Shown piece by piece: positions 1-5,519 of a stretch of DNA of 6,169 nucleotides. Location: NCBI GenBank assembly GCA_900765235.1, contig CAAFRK010000023.1, forward strand, positions 1 through 6,169, in the 5' to 3' direction. How positions within the stretch are numbered: the first letter of the stretch is position 1; each line of letters begins with the position of its first letter. Source of the DNA: an uncultured Veillonella sp. (GTDB lineage Bacteria > Bacillota_C > Negativicutes > Veillonellales > Veillonellaceae). Made by a program: the position numbers and the translations under genes. The notes beneath the pieces are model-generated. The model had not been told where the DNA came from. It was given only the letters and a program-made list of their open reading frames with translations, and searched no databases.

Positions 1-1526
1 AATTTAGCGTTTAGAATATCGATGTTGATAATATCACCATCTTCAACGATAGCAATGGTACCGCCTGCAGCTGCTTCTGGAGATACATGTCCTATGGATG
101 CACCACGAGTCGCACCAGAGAAGCGTCCATCTGTCAACAAAGCTACATCTTTATCTAGACCCATACCAGCAATCATAGATGTTGGGGTCAACATTTCACG
201 CATACCAGGACCACCTTTAGGGCCTTCGTAGCGGATAACTACAACATCACCTTTTACGATTTTACCGCCCGTAATAGCTTCAACCGCTTCTTCTTCGCTG
301 TTGAATACCTTTGCTGGACCAGAGTGAACAAGCATATCTGCATCTACGGCACCGGCTTTTACAACGGAACCATCTACAGCAAGGTTACCTTTGAGAACCG
401 CGATACCACCAGTTTCATGTACTGGATTATCCCATGGATGGATAACATCTTCATCCACAACATGAGCGGCCGCTGCAATTTCACCTTGTGTTTTAAGAGC
501 AACAGTTTTGCAATCTGTATGAAGGCGACCATTTTCTGCTAAACGTTTCAACACGGCAGATACACCACCTGCAGCGTACAAGTCTTCAATGAAGTATACG
601 CCAGATGGAGATAATTTAGATAATTGAGGTGTAGTTTGGGCGATGCGATCGAAATCGTCTAAGGATAATGGTACACCTGCTTCGTGAGCAATAGCCGGTA
701 AATGAAGCGCTGTATTAGAGGAGCCACCCAAAGCCATATCAAGAGCTACCGCATTTTCAAAGGCTTCACGAGTCATAATATCTTTAGGGCGAAGGTTTGC
801 TTTTAATACCTCTACCGCTTGCATACCCGCTAATTTTGCTAAGCGCAAACGTTCAGAATATACCGCTGGAATTGTACCATTTCCTGGAAGACCCATACCG
901 AGAGCTTCTGTTAAACAGTTCATTGTATTTGCCGTATACATACCAGAGCAAGAGCCACATGTAGGACATGCCGTATTTTCGATATCAGCTAACTCAGCAT
1001 CATCCATTTCACCAGTTTGATGTTTGCCTACGGCCTCGAATACGTCGGACAAACCAATTTTTTTACCTTTATGTACACCAGCAAGCATAGCCCCACCAGA
1101 TACGAATACAGATGGGATATTAAGGCGCGCAGCTGCAATCAACATGCCTGGCACTACCTTATCACAGTTTGGAATGAATACCATCGCATCGAATGGTGTA
1201 GCCATAGCAGTAGCTTCGATGGAATCTGCAATGATATTACGTGTAACTAAGGAGTATTTCATGCCGATATGGTTCATTGCCAAACCATCGCAAATACCGA
1301 TAGTATTGAACTCGATTGGCACACCACCTGCGTTGCGGATACCGTCTTTTACGGCTTGTACAATATTTTTCAGGCCTACGTGACCAGGGATAATTTCATT
1401 GAAAGAGTTCGCAATACCAATGACTGGTCTGCCCATTTCTTCATCAACAAAACCAAGAGCTTTTAGCAAAGATCTATGTGGTGCACGTGCTACGCCTGTT
1501 TTTAAATTGTCACTTCTACAACTCAT
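1..1526 (-). CDS. ilvD: Dihydroxy-acid dehydratase (partial, C-terminus off the left edge)
   Basis: IlvD dehydrates 2,3-dihydroxy-isovalerate and 2,3-dihydroxy-3-methylvalerate to the 2-keto acids that precede valine, leucine and isoleucine. The reading frame is open from the ATG at 1526 to the window edge, giving 508 complete codons; short-form family members have about 555. The start is supported by GAGGAG seven bases upstream. Family motifs are clear: [11 protein letters not shown] (C79-M89), NCDKVVPGM (N120-M128, with D122 and K123 as likely Mg ligands), [16 protein letters not shown] (C187-M202) and [11 protein letters not shown], whose Ser470 (codon 117-119) is the expected catalytic base. 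Cluster cysteines would be C121 and C193. The position that is Cys in [2Fe-2S] enzymes (PCN) reads PGH here (P47-H49), as in the E. coli [4Fe-4S] enzyme. The gene sits 55 nt behind a terminator in a long leader, so attenuation control is likely. The identification is very secure. Confidence 0.97.
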   Translation of the reverse strand, partial: MSCRSDNLKTGVARAPHRSLLKALGFVDEEMGRPVIGIANSFNEIIPGHVGLKNIVQAVKDGIRNAGGVPIEFNTIGICDGLAMNHIGMKYSLVTRNIIADSIEATAMATPFDAMVFIPNCDKVVPGMLIAAARLNIPSVFVSGGAMLAGVHKGKKIGLSDVFEAVGKHQTGEMDDAELADIENTACPTCGSCSGMYTANTMNCLTEALGMGLPGNGTIPAVYSERLRLAKLAGMQAVEVLKANLRPKDIMTREAFENAVALDMALGGSSNTALHLPAIAHEAGVPLSLDDFDRIAQTTPQLSKLSPSGVYFIEDLYAAGGVSAVLKRLAENGRLHTDCKTVALKTQGEIAAAAHVVDEDVIHPWDNPVHETGGIAVLKGNLAVDGSVVKAGAVDADMLVHSGPAKVFNSEEEAVEAITGGKIVKGDVVVIRYEGPKGGPGMREMLTPTSMIAGMGLDKDVALLTDGRFSGATRGASIGHVSPEAAAGGTIAIVEDGDIINIDILNAK

Positions 1527-1548
1527 GTTAATCTCCTCACTTTTCTTG

Positions 1549-1570
1549 AAAGCATCCACTTGGATGCTTT
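1549..1570 (-). other. Hairpin in the ilvD 5' leader, just before the ribosome binding site
   Basis: The arms AAAGCATCC and GGATGCTTT form a perfect 9-bp stem with loop AAGT on the minus-strand transcript. It lies 14 nt before the GAGGAG of ilvD and after the attenuator terminator. No U-run follows it on the minus strand, so it is not a terminator for ilvD. It may protect or mark the 5' end of processed ilvD mRNA, or affect translation initiation. The role is inference; the inverted repeat is certain. Confidence 0.5.
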
Positions 1571-1580
1571 TCAACTTAAT

Positions 1581-1609
1581 AAAAAAAGACGATTCTTATG
1601 AATCGTCTT
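1581..1609 (-). terminator. Intrinsic terminator in the ilvD leader (attenuator)
   Basis: On the minus strand AAGACGATTC and GAATCGTCTT form a perfect 10-bp stem around the loop ATAA. The last two T of the stem begin a run of seven T, followed by ATTAAG. This is a textbook intrinsic terminator. It lies inside the leader, 55 nt before the ilvD ATG and with no complete long gene ahead of it, so it reads as an attenuator rather than the end of an operon. Seven of its ten 5'-arm bases are also part of an alternative helix with the upstream small ORF. Confidence 0.85.
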
Positions 1610-1801
1610 AAAAGTTTACAAATGATATTCCTTTTGTTTACAGAATTCCTATATACATAAACGACCTATGTATCCCTTGGAATAAATACACATAAGAAAC
1701 AAACTATATAGTCAAATCTTATTGATTGTATATTAAACCATTCGTGGAACCTTTAAGACAAAAACGTGTTAAGTTGTTGTTCATAATTCGAATGTCTTTA
1801 A
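1603..1801 (-). promoter_or_regulatory. Candidate antiterminator of a ribosome-mediated ilv attenuator
   Basis: Four transcript segments behave like a classical attenuator. Segment 2 (1761 to 1748, TTGTCTTAAAGGTT, codons 30-34 of the small ORF) pairs with segment 3 (1616 to 1603, AACTTTTAAGACGA) over 14 bp with two G-U pairs. This removes seven of ten bases of the terminator 5' arm. Segment 1 (1801 to 1794, TTAAAGAC, codons 17-19, right after the Leu/Val/Ile run) can pair with GTCTTAA of segment 2 with one bulged A. Segment 4 is the terminator 3' arm. A ribosome stalled in the Leu/Val/Ile codons would cover segment 1 and leave segment 2 free to form the antiterminator. A smaller hairpin (1653-1673, ATACATA/TATGTAT) lies in the loop. 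The complementarity is seen directly; the mechanism is inferred. Confidence 0.7.
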
Positions 1802-1850
1802 TAATCACGACGAGCGCGATAATCAACAAGCTAATGACTAAACCCAACAT
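1719..1850 (-). CDS. Putative branched-chain amino acid leader peptide (43 aa)
   Basis: This short ORF starts at ATG 1850 behind a perfect AGGAGG (1855-1860) four bases upstream and ends with TAA at 1719. It begins MLGLVISLLIIALVVII. Thirteen of residues 2-17 are Leu (5), Val (3) or Ile (5), with Ile again at 20 and 22. The tail is polar (KDIRIMNNN and onward). The composition resembles the E. coli ilv leader peptide (VISLVVISVVVIII), and the gene controlled downstream, ilvD, makes precursors of exactly these three amino acids. Codons 17-19 and 30-34 lie in competing RNA helices that include the attenuator terminator. The alternative is a small single-span membrane protein: the hydrophobic stretch is long enough, and 43 residues is rather long for a leader peptide. 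Position and RNA pairing favour the leader role. Confidence 0.72.
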   Translation of the reverse strand: MLGLVISLLIIALVVIIKDIRIMNNNLTRFCLKGSTNGLIYNQ

Positions 1851-1884
1851 GTTTCCTCCTAAAGTAATCTGTAATCATAGAATA

Positions 1885-1913
1885 ATAATAACACTTTATA
1901 TAATGTCGTGCAA
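1885..1913 (-). promoter_or_regulatory. Predicted promoter for the ilvD leader transcript
   Basis: On the minus strand TTGCAC (1913-1908) is followed by a 17-base spacer and TATTAT (1890-1885). TG stands one base ahead of the -10, giving an extended -10 (TGTTATTAT). The -35 matches only three of six consensus bases, which the extended -10 could compensate. The expected start near 1878 would leave about 28 nt before the leader ATG and about 350 nt of leader before ilvD. Confidence 0.5.
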
Positions 1914-2051
1914 TAAATATTCTATAGATTTATTATATAAATTTTTAAAGTTTACCATATATAAAAACTATAGCAATAATAATAATACACTACCTATCTA
2001 ATACATATAGAAAATAAATCGATAACAAACGCCTAAACAGGTAGGGCAAAT
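1914..2051. other. AT-rich spacer between transporter terminator and ilv promoter
   Basis: This 138-bp stretch is very AT-rich and holds no ORF with a ribosome binding site on either strand and no strong inverted repeat. The A/T tracts directly upstream of the predicted ilv promoter could act as an UP element or as a regulator-binding region, but I see no recognisable site. Confidence 0.4.
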
Positions 2052-2082
2052 AAAAAATCCCCCACTACTGTGAGAGATTTTT
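2052..2082 (-). terminator. Terminator of the anion transporter gene
   Basis: On the minus strand AAAATCTCTCAC and GTGGGGGATTTT form a 12-bp stem with two G-T (G-U) pairs and the loop AGTA, followed by TT then ATTT. It starts about six bases after the transporter stop codon. The A-run on the other side means it could also stop plus-strand transcription. Confidence 0.85.
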
Positions 2083-2087
2083 GAATA

Positions 2088-3491
2088 TTATAGAATACCG
2101 AATAGCCACATGCCAAGGGTACCGCCCCAGAAGTGAATTAAGAAGCTAACCACAGAAATAGCAAGGCCTACACGCCACCATGTTCCTTGTGGTACATAAC
2201 CAGCACCGAAGAAGATTGGCGTTACACCAGAACTATAATGTGTTAATGTACAGCCAGGGCTGTTCATCAAACCAAAGAGCAAGATAGTAAATGGAATTGG
2301 TGCACCCATTGCTACCAAGATAGCTGCAAAGGCGGAGAATAACGCTGTAATACGAGCTGTACCACTGGCAAAGAAATATTGAGAGTATACAAAGGTTGCA
2401 GAAATAATAAAGGATGCCCAAAACCAATCAATACCTACAAGATGTTGACTTACAAAATCAGCAAATACTGCAACAACACCGAGCTTGCCAAGTAAACCAG
2501 CCATACCAACGAGGGTACCCATCCAGATTAGAATATCCCAACCTGTGCGTTCACCTAGAATATCTTCCCAAGTAAGGGATCCTGTAACTACACAAGCAAG
2601 TACGCCCATCATAGCAACTACAGTAGGATGTAACTTCGTCCAAATCGCTGTGGACCACAGCAAAATACAAAGTACAAAAATAATAGCCACTGAAATTTCA
2701 GCCTTTGTAATAGGACCTAGTATATCTAGCTCTTTTTGGGCCATTACCGCTGCTTGAGGTGTTTCCTTGATTTCAGGTGGATAGATTTTATAAATAAACC
2801 AAGGCATCAAGATCATACAAAGTACACCAGGGATTACACCTGCTTGGAACCATTCCCACCATGAAATATCATAGCCAAATAATTTTGCACCTAAGGATGT
2901 AATCAATAAGTTACCACTACAAGCAGTTAAGAAGATTGTTACAGTAATGGTGTTTATCGTATGAGCCGTGGTCATCAAGTACGCCCCAATGCGACGTGCC
3001 GTACTACCATTTGGCTCAGAATCAAAGGCTAACGAAATGTTTTGTACAATTGGGAAAATAATACCGCCCCCACGAGCTGTATTAGATGGCGTGGCAGGAG
3101 AAATAATAAGATCCGTACAAGCCAATGCATAAGCTAACTTTAAGGAACTAGTACCAAAGGAGCGAATCAAAGTATACGCGATACGCTTACCAAGGCCAGA
3201 ATTTATAATGCCTCTAGAAAAGAATACAGCTGCTACGATAAGCCATACATTGGCTTCAGCGTAACCACCTAATGCTTGTACCATGGTAATAGAATTTGTT
3301 GCTACAGCTGCAACAATACCAAAGAGTGCCATAATACCTGTTGGCCAAGGTCGTAAAATAAAACCTACAATTGTAGCCGTGAAGATAGCTAATAAATGCC
3401 ATCCTTCAGGCTTAATCGCCTCCGTATGAGGCAAGAACCAAATCACAAGTCCTACCAGTACCGTCAGTGCGGCGCGTGTAAAGGTATTCAT
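2088..3491 (-). CDS. DASS/CitT-type anion (di/tricarboxylate) transporter
   Basis: This 467-residue, highly hydrophobic protein has a length typical of divalent anion:sodium symporter (DASS) family members of the CitT/TtdT/2-oxoglutarate-malate translocator branch. The first substrate/sodium signature PATPSNTARGGGIIFPI (residues 132-148, S136-N137-T138) is intact. The C-terminal half repeats the fold, with a second-site motif HYSSGVTPIFFGAGYV (418-433) in place of a second SNT, as usual in the CitT branch. I count roughly a dozen membrane segments, including residues 7-22, 52-68, 82-98, 215-236, 266-282, 288-304 and 443-465. It should sit in the cytoplasmic membrane and import or exchange di- or tricarboxylates such as malate, succinate, citrate or tartrate. 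The substrate cannot be told from sequence. GGGAGG lies just before the ATG, and a terminator on each side suggests a single-gene transcript. Confidence 0.9.
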   Translation of the reverse strand: MNTFTRAALTVLVGLVIWFLPHTEAIKPEGWHLLAIFTATIVGFILRPWPTGIMALFGIVAAVATNSITMVQALGGYAEANVWLIVAAVFFSRGIINSGLGKRIAYTLIRSFGTSSLKLAYALACTDLIISPATPSNTARGGGIIFPIVQNISLAFDSEPNGSTARRIGAYLMTTAHTINTITVTIFLTACSGNLLITSLGAKLFGYDISWWEWFQAGVIPGVLCMILMPWFIYKIYPPEIKETPQAAVMAQKELDILGPITKAEISVAIIFVLCILLWSTAIWTKLHPTVVAMMGVLACVVTGSLTWEDILGERTGWDILIWMGTLVGMAGLLGKLGVVAVFADFVSQHLVGIDWFWASFIISATFVYSQYFFASGTARITALFSAFAAILVAMGAPIPFTILLFGLMNSPGCTLTHYSSGVTPIFFGAGYVPQGTWWRVGLAISVVSFLIHFWGGTLGMWLFGIL

Positions 3492-3516
3492 AGAACCTCC
3501 CTATCAAACTACACAT

Positions 3517-3539
3517 ATCAATAGTTACTGTTGATTATA
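3517..3539 (-). promoter_or_regulatory. Possible promoter -10 and 19-bp palindromic operator upstream of the transporter
   Basis: On the minus strand a perfect TATAAT (3539-3534) is followed by ATCAACAGTAACTATTGAT (3535-3517), two 9-base arms around a central base with one mismatched pair. The palindrome overlaps the end of the -10 and lies between it and the GGGAGG of the transporter, where a repressor would act. No good -35 is visible: TTATGA, 16 bases upstream, lies inside the preceding terminator hairpin. The GT-T-AC centre loosely resembles GntR-type operators, but no regulator gene is in view. Confidence 0.4.
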
Positions 3540-3578
3540 AAAAACTATATGGCGGTCATAACATATAACCGCCATATA
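3539..3578 (-). terminator. Terminator of the cupin gene
   Basis: On the minus strand TATATGGCGGT and ACCGCCATATA form a perfect 11-bp stem around an 11-base loop, followed by G and TTTTTT. It begins three bases after the cupin stop codon and separates the cupin gene from the transporter. Confidence 0.88.
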
Positions 3579-3580
3579 AA

Positions 3581-4024
3581 TTAGCAACTTTCCAAAAATT
3601 CTTTAATCTTTGGATTAGAGCGCAATGTATCCATCTCTTCAGGGGTTAATAATTTTACCTTGTCCCGATCTTGGTTAACCAAGCAAAGGAACCCGATATA
3701 ATCTCCTTTATTAGCCCGGAATTGATGTATCGTTTTATCTGGAATTTCAATAAAATCACCAGCTTCTACATCATGGATTTTATCGCCTAACAATACTTGT
3801 CCCTTACCACGGAATATCATAACCATATGTGTATGTTCATGATATTCAAGCGTAGAATAACCACCTGGCAAGCATTCAAAATAGCGGAATTGGCATGGAA
3901 TATCAAAGGCCCCATCGTATAAAACTTGACGTGTTACATCTTTAAAAGGGCTACCATCTTGTTTATATACCAAGGTATCGACGCCATCCCACTTGAAATT
4001 TTTAGCATCAAACTTGCGTATCAT
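3581..4024 (-). CDS. Single-domain cupin protein
   Basis: This 147-residue protein carries one conserved cupin-2 beta-barrel. Motif 1 spans about residues 54-75, with H62, H64 and H66 in YHEHTHMVMIFRGKG. Motif 2 spans about 89-103 (GDFIEIPDKTIHQFR) with H100. Together these can form a mononuclear metal site (Fe, Mn, Ni or Zn). The glutamate usual in motif 1 is replaced by a hydrophobic residue (V68 or M69). The first 40 residues and the last 30 (TPEEMDTLRSNPKIKEFL) flank the barrel, and no partner domain or signal peptide is seen. Small cupins of this kind range from dioxygenases and isomerases to ligand sensors, so no reaction can be assigned. AGAGG lies seven bases before the ATG. No promoter is visible in the 17 nt between the upstream terminator and this start. 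Confidence 0.85.
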   Translation of the reverse strand: MIRKFDAKNFKWDGVDTLVYKQDGSPFKDVTRQVLYDGAFDIPCQFRYFECLPGGYSTLEYHEHTHMVMIFRGKGQVLLGDKIHDVEAGDFIEIPDKTIHQFRANKGDYIGFLCLVNQDRDKVKLLTPEEMDTLRSNPKIKEFLESC

Positions 4025-4041
4025 TTTATTACCTCTTTATG

Positions 4042-4078
4042 AAAAAAGGCTGCATCGAAACAGTGTTTCAATACAGCC
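4042..4078 (-). terminator. Terminator after the HMA protein gene, directly ahead of the cupin gene
   Basis: On the minus strand GGCTGTATTGAAAC and GTTTCGATGCAGCC form a 14-bp stem with two G-U pairs and the loop ACT, followed at once by six T. It lies 12 bases after the HMA stop codon, and its T-run ends 17 bases before the cupin ATG. It is among the strongest intrinsic terminators in the window. Confidence 0.9.
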
Positions 4079-4090
4079 CAATCGGTTCGA

Positions 4091-4399
4091 TTATTTAAAG
4101 AAACGTTTCAATGTTCCTAGTAAACCATGACTATGTTTTTGTACACCATCTGCAACGCTTTCTACTTCAAAGCCTGTACGTTCAATAGCTTTTGTAATAA
4201 CTTCAACAGATGCTTTTGCTGGATCAAAAGAAACAGTCGCTGTTTTCTCTGGCAAATTTACCTCTGCGCTCAAAACGCCAGGCAAACCAAGGGATGCACC
4301 TTCAACAGTTTCTTTACAGTTATTGCACATCATACCAGGTACAGTAAATACCTTTGTTACAACGCCATTATCTTCACCGCAACCACAATCTTTGCACAT
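4091..4399 (-). CDS. Heavy-metal-associated (HMA) domain protein with HypB-like CxxCGCG N-terminus
   Basis: This 102-residue cytoplasmic protein has an HMA (ferredoxin-like) domain at about residues 14-82. It contains the metal-binding loop PGMMCNNC (C25, C28), matching the GMxCxxC signature of CopZ-type copper chaperones and P1B-ATPase domains. Ahead of it is MCKDCGCGEDN, with C2, C5 and C7. This CxxCGCG pattern is that of the high-affinity nickel site at the N-terminus of E. coli HypB (MCTTCGCGEGN). A basic tail follows (VQKHSHGLLGTLKRFFK), which could be amphipathic. The family role is metal binding or transfer; copper is the default, and nickel or zinc remain possible. AGGAGG lies seven bases before the ATG and 14 bases separate it from tatA, so the two are probably co-transcribed. 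Confidence 0.85.
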   Translation of the reverse strand: MCKDCGCGEDNGVVTKVFTVPGMMCNNCKETVEGASLGLPGVLSAEVNLPEKTATVSFDPAKASVEVITKAIERTGFEVESVADGVQKHSHGLLGTLKRFFK

Positions 4400-4413
4400 A
4401 GTGATACCTCCTA

Positions 4414-4656
4414 TTAATCATTAGCTTCTTTATGTTTATCGTCGTTTTTAGCCCCTGCTGTTACGTCGATAGTAGTCGCCTTTTTAACGGCTTCTTTCGT
4501 TTCATCAACAGCTTTTTTAGGGCCGGAAATAGCATCTTTGAATTCATTGATGCCCTTGCCAATAGCTTTACCTACTTCAGGTAATTTACCAGGTCCGAAG
4601 ATAACTAGAGCGATCACTAATATAACTATTAATTCAGGTGTTCCTATAGATCCCAT
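4414..4656 (-). CDS. tatA: Sec-independent protein translocase subunit TatA
   Basis: TatA subunits assemble around TatC in the cytoplasmic membrane to pass folded, twin-arginine-signalled proteins. The 80 residues follow the family plan: a short N-terminus, one membrane helix (about 8-20) with a polar residue at its start (E8), the hinge FGPGKLP (20-26), an amphipathic helix (about 24-42, [14 protein letters not shown]) and a charged, disordered tail rich in Lys, Glu and Asp. AAAGGAG lies six bases before the ATG. It starts 36 nt after the 6-phosphogluconolactonase stop and ends 14 nt before the HMA gene. No tatC is in the window, so its partner must be encoded elsewhere. Confidence 0.93.
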   Translation of the reverse strand: MGSIGTPELIVILVIALVIFGPGKLPEVGKAIGKGINEFKDAISGPKKAVDETKEAVKKATTIDVTAGAKNDDKHKEAND

Positions 4657-4692
4657 ATATATCTCCTTTATATTTACTAAAACTTACATCTT

Positions 4693-5448
4693 TTAGTGTA
4701 CATCATTATAGGCTGCCTTGTCCACATACCAGGTCACAGCTTCTTGTGAAAGCACCGCACCAGGCAATGTACGGCCAATGCGTTTTTCCCACGTTAAATC
4801 CTCGTAATCTTCGCGTTGGTATAATACCTTTGTCAATGCAGTTCGCTTACTTTCACCAGTTACAGTAAACCAGACAGCATCAGATTTTGCTAGGAAAGAA
4901 AATGTCATAGAAATGCGTTCCCATACCTTGCCATCTTCAACGGCCACTACCTCTTGATCAGCTACACGCAGTGCGTGAGAGCCTGCAAATAATCCTGCCG
5001 TATGACCATCCTCGCCTAGATCAAGCAACGCTAAATCAAGACCAGATTTCTTACACGCCTTGAGGACATTGCGAACCTCTTTTTCATATTCTTCAGCCGC
5101 TTCATGTACGGTTTTAGAATCCGTATTAATTGGCAAGAAATGAGCAGCCCCCTTTGCCTTGCATAGCAAATGAGGTTTTACGCGATTGAAGTAATTATCC
5201 TCATGCGTTTGTGGCAAGAAACGCTCATCAGTCCACAAGAAGAATATACGTTCCCAATTAAGGCGCTCAATATATTCAGGAGAGTTAAGTAATTCTAACA
5301 AACCATTTACAACAGTCCCCCCAGTAATACCAACGATGCACGTTTCAGTACGGCTAATTTCATCATTGGTAAAATCAATAAAATCCTCCGCCAATGCTTG
5401 GACTACATCACTAGGACCGTCATAACATTTAATTGTATCTTGAGCCAT
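4693..5448 (-). CDS. pgl: 6-phosphogluconolactonase
   Basis: This cytoplasmic enzyme of the oxidative pentose phosphate pathway hydrolyses 6-phosphogluconolactone to 6-phosphogluconate. The 251 residues match the SOL/DevB type in length. Motifs in order are GITGGTVVNGLLELL (40-54, the sugar-phosphate loop), FLWTDERFLP (70-79, with the D74-E75-R76 triad), DLGEDGHTAGLF (143-154, with H149 expected to be catalytic) and GESKRTAL (198-205, with K201). The first loop differs from the common SGGxTP form: it reads TGG and has no proline. The related glucosamine-6-phosphate deaminase family shares the fold, but GEDGHTAGLF and the DER motif favour the lactonase. No glucose-6-phosphate dehydrogenase or phosphogluconate dehydrogenase gene is nearby. 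AGGAGG lies ten bases before the ATG. It is the first gene of a probable pgl-tatA-HMA transcript. Confidence 0.88.
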   Translation of the reverse strand: MAQDTIKCYDGPSDVVQALAEDFIDFTNDEISRTETCIVGITGGTVVNGLLELLNSPEYIERLNWERIFFLWTDERFLPQTHEDNYFNRVKPHLLCKAKGAAHFLPINTDSKTVHEAAEEYEKEVRNVLKACKKSGLDLALLDLGEDGHTAGLFAGSHALRVADQEVVAVEDGKVWERISMTFSFLAKSDAVWFTVTGESKRTALTKVLYQREDYEDLTWEKRIGRTLPGAVLSQEAVTWYVDKAAYNDVH

Positions 5449-5472
5449 GTAATAATGACCTCCTAAAACTAT

Positions 5473-5490
5473 TATAATAGTACTATTATA
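5473..5490 (-). promoter_or_regulatory. 18-bp perfect palindrome over the -10 region of pgl
   Basis: TATAATAGTACTATTATA reads identically on both strands. On the minus strand its first six bases (5490-5485) form a perfect -10 hexamer, placing the start of transcription just ahead of the AGGAGG of pgl. No good -35 stands 16-18 bases upstream (TTTCAT at 17). The palindrome could be a repressor site covering the -10, or simply overlapping promoter sequence on both strands. Confidence 0.45.
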
Positions 5491-5495
5491 TACAC

Positions 5496-5519
5496 TTTTG
5501 CTTTTTTATGAAAGCAAAA
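5496..5519. repeat. AT-rich inverted repeat between terminator and pgl promoter
   Basis: TTTTGCTTT and AAAGCAAAA form a perfect 9-bp inverted repeat around a six-base loop. It begins in the T-run of the preceding terminator and ends just upstream of the pgl -10. It may act as a secondary terminator element or occupy the -35 region; its function is unknown. Confidence 0.4.

Noticed and set aside
1024..1383. Plus-strand ORF of 119 codons antisense to ilvD
   Set aside because: It is a shadow of the ilvD reading frame, which carries all the family motifs; there is no ribosome binding site.
1549..1572. The second leader hairpin as an ilvD terminator
   Set aside because: On the minus strand it is followed by CAAGAAAAG, not a T-run. 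Only the plus strand has TTTT, and no plus-strand gene precedes it.
1527..1880. T-box riboswitch upstream of ilvD
   Set aside because: This is the usual Firmicute control for ilv genes, but I find no T-box core (AGGGTGGNACCGCG-like) before the terminator and no recognisable specifier stem. The antiterminator partner is instead inside the small ORF.
1726..2001. Plus-strand ORF of 91 codons in the intergenic region
   Set aside because: It has no ribosome binding site, is low-complexity and AT-driven, runs antisense through the leader ORF and promoter, and resembles no family I know.
2233..2427. Minus-strand 64-codon ORF inside the transporter gene
   Set aside because: It is an out-of-frame shadow of the membrane-protein code, Cys/Tyr/Leu-rich as expected from the shift, with no start signal.
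4127..4417. Plus-strand 96-codon ORF over the HMA gene
   Set aside because: It is antisense to a clear HMA protein with its own ribosome binding site; composition is rich in Phe, Cys and Asn as is typical of a shadow.
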